DNA of 64,000 nt from Polaribacter sp. GTDB taxonomy: Bacteria; Bacteroidota; Bacteroidia; Flavobacteriales; Flavobacteriaceae. Shown one piece after another: positions 10,303-18,776 of this stretch. The notes below the pieces were generated by a model, which was not told the origin of the DNA, did not search any database, and was given only the letters and a program-made list of their open reading frames with translations. The DNA lies in the NCBI GenBank assembly GCA_029245785.1, contig JAQWOR010000021.1, forward strand, positions 86,932 to 150,931. Reading direction: 5' to 3'. Each line of letters starts with the position of its first letter. Position 1 is the stretch's first letter. The position numbers and the translations under genes are program-made.

Positions 10303-11427
10303 ATGAAATATACAATTGCAGTAATTCCCGGAGATGGCATTGGGCCCGAAGTAACCGCTCAAGCTAAAAAGGCACTGAACGCCATTGCCGATGTATACGA
10401 CCATACGTTTATATACAAAGAAGCAATGATGGGCGCTTGTGCAATTGACGCAACAGGCAATCCGTTACCACAAGAAACAGTAACTGTTTGTGAACAATCA
10501 GATGCGATTTTATTTGGTGCTATTGGTCACCCAAAATACGACAATGATCCTTCTGCAAAGGTACGTCCAGAGCAAGGTTTGTTGAGTTTACGAAAACAAT
10601 TAGGCTTGTTTTGTAATGTGAGGCCTGTAAAAGCTTACGAGCAATTGATTGCCAATTCTCCCTTAAAAAAAGAAATTATCAGCGGAACTGATATTTCTAT
10701 TTACAGAGAATTAACAGGCGGAATTTATTTTGGAACCAAAGAATTAAGTGAAGACGGACAAGTTGCTTTTGATGGGTGTTCGTATTCGGTTGAAGAAATT
10801 GAACGCATTGCGCATTTGGCATTTAAAGAAGCTCAAAACAGGCGTAAAAAACTAACGTTGGTTGACAAAGCAAATGTATTAGAAACCTCTCGATTGTGGA
10901 GAAAAACAGTGACCGCATTAGCAAGTCAATATAAAGATGTTGCATTAGATTTCTTATTTGTAGACAATGCCGCCATGCAGCTCATCTTAAATCCAAAACA
11001 GTTTGATGTCATCTTAACAGAAAATTTATTTGGAGATATTATCAGTGATGAAGCAAGTGTAATTGGAGGTTCTATTGGCTTGTTGGCTTCTGCTTCTATT
11101 GGAAAAGAAAATGCCTTGTTTGAACCCATTCACGGTTCTTTTCCGCAGGCAACAGGAAAAGACATTGCAAATCCTTTGGCATCTATTTTATCTGCCGCTA
11201 TGCTGTTAACACATCTTGGTTTACATGCAGAAGCAAATGCCATAGAAAGAGCGGTGCAAAAATCATTAGCATTAGGAATTACAACGGAAGACATACAGCA
11301 AAAAGAACATTCTTTTTCAGTTTCTACTTCTAAAGTTGGAGATTTTATTGCCGATTATATTGAAAATCAAGATGATAGTAATTTGAATTTCAAAAACATA
11401 CACATGGGACAAAGTACTATTATTTAG
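10303..11427 (+). CDS. leuB: 3-isopropylmalate dehydrogenase
   Basis: 374 residues. NAD-dependent oxidative decarboxylation of 3-isopropylmalate to 2-oxoisocaproate. The N-terminus IAVIPGDGIGPEV, the substrate-binding region (VRPEQGLLSLRKQLGLFCNVRP) and the metal/NAD pattern GDIISDEASVIGGSIGLLASAS are typical. Last gene of leuACDB, followed by a strong terminator. Confidence 0.97.
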   Translation: MKYTIAVIPGDGIGPEVTAQAKKALNAIADVYDHTFIYKEAMMGACAIDATGNPLPQETVTVCEQSDAILFGAIGHPKYDNDPSAKVRPEQGLLSLRKQLGLFCNVRPVKAYEQLIANSPLKKEIISGTDISIYRELTGGIYFGTKELSEDGQVAFDGCSYSVEEIERIAHLAFKEAQNRRKKLTLVDKANVLETSRLWRKTVTALASQYKDVALDFLFVDNAAMQLILNPKQFDVILTENLFGDIISDEASVIGGSIGLLASASIGKENALFEPIHGSFPQATGKDIANPLASILSAAMLLTHLGLHAEANAIERAVQKSLALGITTEDIQQKEHSFSVSTSKVGDFIADYIENQDDSNLNFKNIHMGQSTII

Positions 11428-11454
11428 TCCCAAAATAAGTTAAGTTTATTGATC

Positions 11455-11494
11455 AAAAAGGCGTGTTCCCTATTTTAGGAACACGCCTTTTTTT
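11455..11494. terminator. Terminator between leuB and argH
   Basis: GGCGTGTTCC-ctatttta-GGAACACGCC, a 10-bp perfect stem, is followed by TTTTTTT and preceded by AAAAA. It can therefore end leuB transcription and probably also the convergent arginine operon. Confidence 0.92.
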
Positions 11495-11507
11495 GTTTAT
11501 CTATTAT

Positions 11508-12782
11508 TTATGCTGGAAACTTCGCTCGAATTTTATCCAAACATAACTTATGAATACTTCCAACATGCGAATGTTTTTTTGAGCTATCTGGCTCATACGT
11601 TCCCGCTTCAACTTCTGCTCCAATTTTTTGATAGGCGTCTCTAAAAGTCATTCCGTTTTCTACCAACGTATTCATATTATCAACCGTAAATAAGAACTTG
11701 TATTTCTTATCATTTGAACTAACTTCTTTCACTATGATCTGTTTGATTGCAAAATCAAAAATCTCTAAAATACTTTTCACCTCTTCAAAAGCGGCAATCA
11801 TATTTTCTTTTAACAGCTGAAAATCTCTATGATATCCACTTGGTAAATTGTTGGTGATTAAAATCATTTCTGTTTGTAAAGCTTGAATCTTATTGCACTT
11901 TCCTCGAATCAATTCAAACACATCTGGATTTTTCTTGTGTGGCATGATACTGCTTCCTGTAGTTAATTCATCTGGGAAGGAAATAAAATCAAAATTCTGA
12001 CTCATATACAAACAAATATCCATTGCAAATCGCGACAAGGTATTGCACAAGCCTCCTAAAGAAGCAGAAATGGTTCTTTCATTTTTTCCTCTACTCATTT
12101 GTGCAGCAACCACATTATATTTTAAGCTAGCAAAATTCAATTCTTGGGTGGTAAATTCTCTATCAATAGGAAAAGAACTTCCATAACCTGCCGCAGAACC
12201 TAATGGATTTTGATCAACAGTTTTTATTGCAGCATTTAACAAATACACATCATCAATTAAGGCTTCTGCATAGGCAGAAAACCACAAACCAAAAGAAGAA
12301 GGCATGGCAACTTGTAAATGTGTGTATCCAGGAAGCAGCCTTTTTTTATGTGTTTCTGCCAATTCTAACAAGGTTTCAAAAAAAGTATTGGTTTGTTGTT
12401 TTACCAATAACAAATTCTCTTTGTAATACAAATGAAGCGCTACTAAAACCTGATCATTTCTCGATCTTGCTGTGTGAATTTTTTTACCCACTTCTCCAAA
12501 TTTTTTAGTCAGCTCAAATTCTATTTTAGAATGCACGTCTTCAAACTGAGCTTCTATCACAAAAGTGTTGTTATCTATTTGCTCCCATAACTCTTGCAAG
12601 CCTTTTTCTAATTGTTGCAATTCTTCTGTAGAAATTATGCTGATTTTTTGCAACATTTTAGCATGTGCCAATGAGGCTTGTACATCATATTTTGCAATGT
12701 GCAAATCTATTTCTCTGTCGTTTCCAACGGTAAACTGTTCTATTTTTTTATCTATTGATATTCCTTTATCCCAAAGTTTCAT
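11508..12782 (-). CDS. argH: Argininosuccinate lyase
   Basis: Splits argininosuccinate into arginine and fumarate, the last step of arginine synthesis. The fumarase/aspartase-family signature GSSIMPHKKNPD is present, with TARSRNDQ and PGYTHLQ. The track starts at 12800, but that ATG lies in the edge of a palindromic repeat. The second Met (MKLWDKGISIDKK) fits the usual N-terminus and gives 424 residues. Last gene of the arginine operon, separated from argE by a repeat pair. Confidence 0.95.
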   Translation of the reverse strand: MKLWDKGISIDKKIEQFTVGNDREIDLHIAKYDVQASLAHAKMLQKISIISTEELQQLEKGLQELWEQIDNNTFVIEAQFEDVHSKIEFELTKKFGEVGKKIHTARSRNDQVLVALHLYYKENLLLVKQQTNTFFETLLELAETHKKRLLPGYTHLQVAMPSSFGLWFSAYAEALIDDVYLLNAAIKTVDQNPLGSAAGYGSSFPIDREFTTQELNFASLKYNVVAAQMSRGKNERTISASLGGLCNTLSRFAMDICLYMSQNFDFISFPDELTTGSSIMPHKKNPDVFELIRGKCNKIQALQTEMILITNNLPSGYHRDFQLLKENMIAAFEEVKSILEIFDFAIKQIIVKEVSSNDKKYKFLFTVDNMNTLVENGMTFRDAYQKIGAEVEAGTYEPDSSKKHSHVGSIHKLCLDKIRAKFPA

Positions 12783-12795
12783 ACTTTTTGTTTTT

Positions 12796-12869
12796 GTCAT
12801 TCCTGCGAAGGCAGGAATCTTATTATTTTTATCTTATTCTTTCTGGATTCCTACCTTCGCAGGAATGAC
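12796..12869. repeat. Inverted repeat pair, argE-argH gap
   Basis: GTCATTCCTGCGAAGGCAGG (12796-) and GGATTCCTACCTTCGCAGGAATGAC (-12869) are inverted copies around an AT-rich spacer. Each half is itself palindromic (CCTGCgaaGGCAGG). The same unit without its partner occurs at 44021-44037. It fills nearly the whole gap between argE and argH. Confidence 0.85.
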
Positions 12870-12875
12870 AACGTG

Positions 12876-13946
12876 TTAAACAATTACACGATTCAACAAG
12901 TCAATATAAATGTTGATTCCTTCTTCTATCTCATTGATGTATATAAACTCATCTGCTGAATGTGAACGCGTGCTATCTCCTGGGCCTAATTTTAAAGACG
13001 GACACGACAAGCATGCTTGATCAGACAAGGTTGGCGAACCATAGGCACTTCTTCCGATGTCAATTCCTGCTTTTACAAGCTCGTGATCTATTGGAATTGA
13101 CGATGAATTTAATTTTAAACCTCTTGGTACAATACGATCACAAGGTGCGTTATTGATTAATAACTCTGCAATTTCATTGTTTGAATACTTGTCATTAACT
13201 CGTACATCGACAACCAAGGCTACCTCTGCCGGAACCGCGTTGTGTTGCTTTCCTGCATTGATTTGTGTAACAGTCATTTTAACATCTCCTAAAGCTTCTG
13301 AGCTCTTTTTAAATTGAAAATCTCGGAACCATTTCAACACATTAATCGTATTGTAGATAGCATTGTCATCATTCGGATGTGCTGCATGACCTGGTGTACC
13401 TTTTACAACGGCATCAAAAACGACCAAACCTTTTTCTGCAACGGCCAAATGCATCAATGTTGGTTCGCCAACAATCGCAACATCAATCTTCGGAATCACA
13501 GACAACATGCTATTCAATCCATTTTCTCCACTGCTTTCTTCTTCAGCAGAAGCCACCAACACTAAATTGTACTTTAAATTTTTATGCTGATAAAAATGGG
13601 CAAATGTGGCTGTTAATGACACCAAACATCCTCCAGCATCATTGCTTCCCAAAACAAATAATTTTCCATCTTCTACAATGGCTTTAAAAGGGTCTTTTGT
13701 ATAGCCATTATTTGGTTTTACGGTATCATGGTGTGAATTGAGTAACAACGTTGGTTTACTATTGTCAAAATGCTTGTTGACTGCCCATACATTGTTTTCT
13801 GTTCTCTGAAAAGAAATATCATGTTGTTCAAGCCAATTTTCTATAAGAGCTGCTGTTTGCTCTTCTTCGGATGAAAATGAAGGAGTTTCTATCAAATTTT
13901 TTAATAGCGTTATCGCTTCAAGAGTTAATTGTTTTTGTGTTTTCAT
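12876..13946 (-). CDS. argE: M20 deacylase, acyl-ornithine/citrulline deacetylase type
   Basis: 356 residues. M20 metallopeptidase-fold hydrolase with the di-zinc ligand set visible: NSHHDTVKPN (His), GSNDAGGCLVS (bridging Asp), AEEESSGENG (catalytic and ligand Glu), GEPT, and RSHSADEF (C-terminal His). In operons with ArgF', its substrate is the N-acylated citrulline or ornithine. It removes the acyl group so that argG and argH can finish arginine. The start overlaps the argB stop (TAATG). Confidence 0.9.
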   Translation of the reverse strand: MKTQKQLTLEAITLLKNLIETPSFSSEEEQTAALIENWLEQHDISFQRTENNVWAVNKHFDNSKPTLLLNSHHDTVKPNNGYTKDPFKAIVEDGKLFVLGSNDAGGCLVSLTATFAHFYQHKNLKYNLVLVASAEEESSGENGLNSMLSVIPKIDVAIVGEPTLMHLAVAEKGLVVFDAVVKGTPGHAAHPNDDNAIYNTINVLKWFRDFQFKKSSEALGDVKMTVTQINAGKQHNAVPAEVALVVDVRVNDKYSNNEIAELLINNAPCDRIVPRGLKLNSSSIPIDHELVKAGIDIGRSAYGSPTLSDQACLSCPSLKLGPGDSTRSHSADEFIYINEIEEGINIYIDLLNRVIV

Positions 13947-14722
13947 TAGGCTTGTATTGTGGTGTGTTTTGGATTAGGATTAAAAAGCATGTCTGGTTTT
14001 CCAATACATACTTTTTGTACATGATGTGCTATTGCATAAAAGCAATTGGCTAATTTTGGCAGCATTCCGTCTGCAATAATTCCGTCTGCCACCAATGTTT
14101 TGTATGTGCTTGTATTGATGTTTTCTATGACTGAATCCGCCTTGTTGATATCTTTTAAAACACCGTTTTTTTCAAAACAATAGTACAGTTCTACGTTGTA
14201 TTTCTTTGCAAATCCAATGGCTAATTCTGATGCAATAGTATCCGCATTTGTGTTTAACAATTGCCCGTTTTTATCATGGGTAATGGCGCAAAAAACAGGC
14301 GTTATATTGCCTTTCAGCAACACATCAATAGTTTGTGTCTGTACGGTTACTACATCGCCTACAAAACCAAAATCAATGGTGTTTATTGGGCGCTTCTCAG
14401 ACACAATGCTATTTCCGTCTGCTCCTGTAAACCCAATAGAATTACATTGGTGCGTTTGTAATTTGGCTACCATATTTTTATTGATTTTTCCTGCATATAC
14501 CATCGTAATAATCTCTAAAGTAGCTGCATCAGTAATCCGTCTTCCGTCAATCATTTTTACAGGAACGTTCATTTGAGCAGCCAATTGAGTTGCCAATTTC
14601 CCTCCTCCATGAACCAATATTTTTTTCCCTTTTATTTTTGAAAAATTGTGTAAAAAAGCGTTCAAAGTGATTTGATCATCGATAATATTACCTCCTATTT
14701 TTATAATTTTTAGTGTTTCCAT
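13946..14722 (-). CDS. argB: Acetylglutamate kinase (N-acylglutamate kinase)
   Basis: 258 residues, normal for the amino-acid-kinase fold without extra regulatory helix. KIGGNIIDD supplies the nucleotide-site Lys, and HGGGKLATQLAAQ binds the acylglutamate. It phosphorylates N-acetyl- (or N-succinyl-) glutamate. It lies 2 nt after argF' and overlaps argE. Confidence 0.95.
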   Translation of the reverse strand: METLKIIKIGGNIIDDQITLNAFLHNFSKIKGKKILVHGGGKLATQLAAQMNVPVKMIDGRRITDAATLEIITMVYAGKINKNMVAKLQTHQCNSIGFTGADGNSIVSEKRPINTIDFGFVGDVVTVQTQTIDVLLKGNITPVFCAITHDKNGQLLNTNADTIASELAIGFAKKYNVELYYCFEKNGVLKDINKADSVIENINTSTYKTLVADGIIADGMLPKLANCFYAIAHHVQKVCIGKPDMLFNPNPKHTTIQA

Positions 14723-14724
14723 AA

Positions 14725-15660
14725 CTAGTTATTTTCTAACAATTTTTTTAACACAATTTGTGCTGCAAAGGTTCTATTACTTGCTTGCTGAATTACCACA
14801 GACTGTTCACTATCTAACACCGCATCTTCAACAACAACATTTCTTCGCACAGGCAAACAATGCATAAATTTAGCAGTCCCTAATTTTTCTTTCGTCAGCA
14901 TCCAATTTGCATCTTCGCTTATTACTTTTCCATAATCAGTGTAGTTGCTCCAGTTTTTTACATAAACAAAATCAGCTTCTTTTAACGCCTTTTCTTGATC
15001 GTAATCAATGGGTATGTTTTTGGTAATTTCTGAATTCAATTCATAGCCTTTTGGGTGTGTAATGCTAAAATCAACATCCAACAATTGCATCATTTCTACA
15101 AATGAATTGGCAACTGCCTGTGGCAATGCCTTAGGATGTGGTGCCCAAGACAACACCACCTTTGGTTGTTTCTTGGTCTTTAGTTCTTCAATGGTAATGG
15201 CATCTGTTAACGCTTGCAGCGGATGTGCTGTTGAACTTTCCATATTTACAATAGGAACCGTTGCGTATTTTACAAAGCTGTTGAGCACAAATTCAGAGGC
15301 ATCTTTTTCTTTATCTTTCAATGTTGGAAATGCTCTTACGGCAATAATGTTTGCGTATTCTGAAATTACTTGTGTGGCTTCTTTAATATGTTCTGTGGTC
15401 TTACAATTCATAATCGTTCCGTCTTCGAATTCCAAATTCCAAGCATCATTTACATTCAATATCATAACTTCCATTCCCAAATTTTTTGCCGCTTTTTCTG
15501 TGCTCAACCGAGTCCGTAAACTCGAATTAAAAAACAACATAACCAAGGTTTTGTGCTGTCCCAATTTTTCAAATTGAAAAGGGTTTTTCTTTAACTGAAT
15601 CGCTTTCTGAATCATTTCAGAAAGGTTTACAATATCTTTTATGGTGGTGTATTTTTTCAT
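14725..15660 (-). CDS. argF': N-acetyl/N-succinylornithine carbamoyltransferase
   Basis: 311 residues. Transcarbamylase fold with the carbamoyl-phosphate loop SSLRTRLS and the C-terminal HCLPVRRNVVVEDAV. Members of this clade carbamoylate N-acyl-ornithine, not free ornithine. The acyl-specificity loop reads NCKTTEHIKEA. From memory, this position is Glu in the acetyl enzyme of Xanthomonas and Pro in the succinyl enzyme of Bacteroides; here it is Thr. The acyl group is thus uncertain, with a lean toward succinyl. Placed between argD and argB. Confidence 0.9.
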   Translation of the reverse strand: MKKYTTIKDIVNLSEMIQKAIQLKKNPFQFEKLGQHKTLVMLFFNSSLRTRLSTEKAAKNLGMEVMILNVNDAWNLEFEDGTIMNCKTTEHIKEATQVISEYANIIAVRAFPTLKDKEKDASEFVLNSFVKYATVPIVNMESSTAHPLQALTDAITIEELKTKKQPKVVLSWAPHPKALPQAVANSFVEMMQLLDVDFSITHPKGYELNSEITKNIPIDYDQEKALKEADFVYVKNWSNYTDYGKVISEDANWMLTKEKLGTAKFMHCLPVRRNVVVEDAVLDSEQSVVIQQASNRTFAAQIVLKKLLENN

Positions 15661-15661
15661 T

Positions 15662-16786
15662 TTATAATTCTTTTTTTAAAGCTTCAAAGAACATATCAAT
15701 GTGTTTTTTCTGAACAATTAACGGCGGAAGAATTCTTAATAAATTCGGATTCTTTGCGCTTCCAGTAAAAATATGATGTTTGAAAATGAGCTTTTTTCTC
15801 AACGCTCCAATTGGAAAATCAAATTCCAATCCCAACATCAACCCTCTTCCTTTGATCGATTTTATGTTCGAAATAGCGGCTGCTTTTTCTTCAAAATATT
15901 GAGAGAGTTTTTTAACATTTTGCAGCAAGCTCTCTTCTTCTATCACTTTTAAAACTGCCAGTGAAGCAGCACAAGCCAAGTGATTTCCTCCAAACGTAGT
16001 TCCTAATAAACCAAAAGAAGCTTTGATGGCTGGATGAATAAAAATTCCTCCAATTGGAAAACCATTCCCCATCCCTTTTGCCATTGAAATAACGTCTGGC
16101 GTAATGTTGTGTTTTTGAAAAGCAAAGAAATCGCCTGTTCTCCCAAAACCAGATTGCACCTCATCAGCAATTAACAGCGTGTGGTATTTTTTACACAGTT
16201 GTTCTAAACCTTGGTAAAATGCAGTGGTACTTTCATCCAGTCCGCCAACACCTTGAATCACTTCAATAATTACAGCACAAATATCCTTTTTTTCAAGGGC
16301 GTTTTCTACAGCAACTAAATCTCCCAATTCCACAAACTCAACTTCTTGTTGTGCATTTATTGGAGCTACAATTTTTGGATTGTCTGTGGCTGCAACAGCT
16401 GCAGATGTTCGTCCGTGAAAAGAATTTTTAAAGGCGAGAACTTTCTTTTTACCTGTATGAAATGACGCCAGTTTTAAGGCATTTTCATTGGCTTCTGCCC
16501 CTGAGTTACATAAAAACAATTGATAGTCTTCACACGATGATAACTGTGTTAATTTTTGAGACAATTCAATCTGCAATGGATTTTGAATAGCATTGCTATA
16601 AAACCCCAGTTCACTCAATTGCTCACTCACTTTTTTTACATACACTGGATGCGAATGTCCAATAGAAATTACGGCATGTCCGCCATATAAATCCAAATAC
16701 CTTATCCCTTCTTTATCAAAAACATACACGTCTTTTGCCGTTATAGGCGTAATATCAAACAAAGGATATACATTAAATAAACTCAT
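15662..16786 (-). CDS. argD: Acetylornithine aminotransferase family (class III PLP)
   Basis: 374 residues. Class III aminotransferase with the PLP-binding Lys in ISMAKGMGNGFPIG, the cofactor Asp in LLIADEVQSGFGRTG, and the N-terminal YLDLYGGHAVISIGHSHP. It converts N-acyl-glutamate semialdehyde to N-acylornithine. It ends 1 nt before argF' begins. In many flavobacteria proB and proA lie here; they are absent from this operon. Confidence 0.94.
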   Translation of the reverse strand: MSLFNVYPLFDITPITAKDVYVFDKEGIRYLDLYGGHAVISIGHSHPVYVKKVSEQLSELGFYSNAIQNPLQIELSQKLTQLSSCEDYQLFLCNSGAEANENALKLASFHTGKKKVLAFKNSFHGRTSAAVAATDNPKIVAPINAQQEVEFVELGDLVAVENALEKKDICAVIIEVIQGVGGLDESTTAFYQGLEQLCKKYHTLLIADEVQSGFGRTGDFFAFQKHNITPDVISMAKGMGNGFPIGGIFIHPAIKASFGLLGTTFGGNHLACAASLAVLKVIEEESLLQNVKKLSQYFEEKAAAISNIKSIKGRGLMLGLEFDFPIGALRKKLIFKHHIFTGSAKNPNLLRILPPLIVQKKHIDMFFEALKKEL

Positions 16787-16802
16787 TTTTTACTTTTTTA
16801 TT

Positions 16803-16880
16803 TGTCATTCTGAGCATAGCGAAGAATCTTCTTTTATCTTATAAGATTCTTCATTTCGTTAACACTCATTCAGAATGACA
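16803..16880. repeat. Inverted repeat TGTCATTCTGAGC in argD-proC gap
   Basis: TGTCATTCTGAGCATAGCGAAGAATCTT is followed by AAGATTCTTCATTTCG...TCAGAATGACA. Long imperfect inverted arms fill the whole gap between proC and argD, so the hairpin would form in the operon transcript. This is a common intergenic repeat type in Bacteroidota. Confidence 0.85.
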
Positions 16881-16881
16881 T

Positions 16882-17682
16882 TTATAATTGTTCTGTTTTA
16901 ATTGTGTTAATTTTCTGAAACGAAGTCACCATCCCTTGAATTAAAGAAGAACTCAAGCCCTTGTGTTCCATTTCATTCAACCCTTCAATGGTACAGCCTT
17001 TAGGCGTGGTTACTTTGTCAATTTCTTGCTCTGGATGATTGCCCGTTGTAATCAATAAATTAGCAGCTCCTTCACAGGTATACATGGCTAATTCTTGAGC
17101 TTCTTTAGCATCAAACCCTAATTGAATTGCTGCTTGCGTAGTAGCTCTAATCAACCGCATCCAAAATGCAATTCCACTTGCACAAACTACTGTTGCTGCT
17201 TGCATTTGATTTTCTGGAATCGCAATAGATGTTCCTAAACGATTAAAAATAGCGGTGGCAATTTTAATTCGGTTTTCTCCCTTTTTATTACTGCACAAAC
17301 AAGTCATTGATTTACCAACTGCAATCGCCGTATTTGGCATTGCTCTAATCACAAATTGATCTTGACCAACAATGGCTTCTATTTTAGAAATTGAAAAGCC
17401 TGTAATGGTTGAAATCAACACATGATTCTCTGTTAAAAAAGGAGCAATTTTTTTTAATATTGTTTCAAAATGTGCTGGTTGAACAGCAAAAATGATGATG
17501 TCTGAATGTTGAACTGCTTGTACATTATCAGAAGTAAGCACAACATTTTTATAATCTTCAAAATCTTGAAGGGTTGTGACCGTTCTTTTTGTCAAGTACA
17601 GTGTCGTAATCGCATTGGTCGTTATCAATCCTTTTGCGATTGATTTTCCTAAATTTCCGGTTCCTATAATGGCTATTTTCAT
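16882..17682 (-). CDS. proC: Pyrroline-5-carboxylate reductase
   Basis: 266 residues, normal. Rossmann start IAIIGTGNLGKSIAKGL; the conserved C-terminal part reads TCEGAANLLI...VTTPKGCTIEGLNEME. It reduces pyrroline-5-carboxylate to proline. Its place inside an arginine operon is known in flavobacteria and links proline to the glutamate-semialdehyde pool. proA and proB are not in this window. Confidence 0.95.
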   Translation of the reverse strand: MKIAIIGTGNLGKSIAKGLITTNAITTLYLTKRTVTTLQDFEDYKNVVLTSDNVQAVQHSDIIIFAVQPAHFETILKKIAPFLTENHVLISTITGFSISKIEAIVGQDQFVIRAMPNTAIAVGKSMTCLCSNKKGENRIKIATAIFNRLGTSIAIPENQMQAATVVCASGIAFWMRLIRATTQAAIQLGFDAKEAQELAMYTCEGAANLLITTGNHPEQEIDKVTTPKGCTIEGLNEMEHKGLSSSLIQGMVTSFQKINTIKTEQL

Positions 17683-17755
17683 GTGATGTTTTTTTTAAGT
17701 TTCAGAGAGGTAAAGTTTTAAAGGTGCAGAGTTCAGACCTAGATCCTGTTTCAGC

Positions 17756-17795
17756 TTTGTTACTTTACCGCTTTGTTACTTTGTTACTTTGTTAC
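17756..17795. repeat. 8-bp tandem repeat TTTGTTAC
   Basis: Four perfect TTTGTTAC units with one degenerate unit (TTTACCGC) after the first, period 8, end 3 nt before the argC stop codon. It occupies the unusually long (116 nt) gap between argC and proC. Confidence 0.85.
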
Positions 17796-17798
17796 TTT

Positions 17799-18776
17799 CT
17801 AGAAATATGTCGCTTTTAGTTGTAGCCCTTCAGCTTCATCAAATCCAAATAGTAGATTCATATTCTGAACTGCTTGTCCAGAATCACCTTTTAAAAGGTT
17901 GTCTATAACGCTTGTAATTAATAATTTGTTTTCGTGTTTGTATAAATGAATGATACATTTATTGGTATTTACCACTTGTTTTAAATGGATGTCTTTATCA
18001 GAAATACAGGTAAAAACAGCGTCTTTATAAAACGATGTATAGAGCGCTTTTGCGTCTTCCAAATCTCCGTCAAAATCAGTATATGCCGTTGCAAAAATTC
18101 CTCTTGAAAAATTTCCTCTGTTGGGCATAAAAACAATTTCTGAAGAAAAAGAATCTTGTAGCTGCCTAACTGTTTGGTTGATCTCTCCTAAATGTTGATG
18201 CGCAAATGGCTTGTAATGTGAAAAATTATTATCTCTCCATGTAAAATGAGTGGTTTTAGACAATGCTGTTCCTGCTCCAGTTGCTCCAGTTACTGCATTT
18301 GCATGTACATCATTAGTCATCAAATTGTGCTGTGCCAATGGTAAAACCGCCAACTGAATAGCGGTTGCAAAACACCCTGGATTGGCAATATAACTTGCTT
18401 TTTTAATGGCTTCTTTTTGCAATTCTGGCAATCCATACACAAAAGATTTGTTGTCAAAAATAGCGTCCTCTTCCAATCTAAAATCGTTGCTTAGATCAAT
18501 GATTTTAGTGTGTTCTGAAAAAGTGTTTCTCTCTAAAAAGGCTTTTGAATTTCCATGTCCTAAACACAAGAATACAACTGCCACTTCTTTGTTGATCTTA
18601 TTGGCAAACAACAGGTCTGTTGTTCCTTCTAAGTCTTGATGTACATCACTAATTTTGTTTCCAGCATTCGATGTGCTGTACACAAAATTAATCGTTGCTT
18701 TTGAATGAAATAACAGTATTCTGATCAATTCTCCTGCGGTATAACCCGCGCCTCCAATGATTCCTACTTGTACCAT
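17799..18776 (-). CDS. argC: N-acyl-gamma-glutamyl-phosphate reductase
   Basis: 325 residues. NADPH-binding GIIGGAGYTAGELIRIL; catalytic Cys in YIANPGCFATAIQL; substrate region HLGEINQT. It reduces acyl-glutamyl phosphate to the semialdehyde. The start lies 13 nt inside the argG 3' end, which implies coupled translation. Confidence 0.96.
   Translation of the reverse strand: MVQVGIIGGAGYTAGELIRILLFHSKATINFVYSTSNAGNKISDVHQDLEGTTDLLFANKINKEVAVVFLCLGHGNSKAFLERNTFSEHTKIIDLSNDFRLEEDAIFDNKSFVYGLPELQKEAIKKASYIANPGCFATAIQLAVLPLAQHNLMTNDVHANAVTGATGAGTALSKTTHFTWRDNNFSHYKPFAHQHLGEINQTVRQLQDSFSSEIVFMPNRGNFSRGIFATAYTDFDGDLEDAKALYTSFYKDAVFTCISDKDIHLKQVVNTNKCIIHLYKHENKLLITSVIDNLLKGDSGQAVQNMNLLFGFDEAEGLQLKATYF

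Noticed and set aside
12796-12869. CRISPR-like or terminator structure
   Set aside because: Only two inverted copies with no spacer array or U-tract; fits an intergenic palindromic repeat.
14196-14576. 126-aa plus-strand ORF over argB (and similar antisense ORFs such as 15062-15577, 24601-25095, 47263-47688)
   Set aside because: Antisense shadows of strongly conserved genes, with no family-like sequence.
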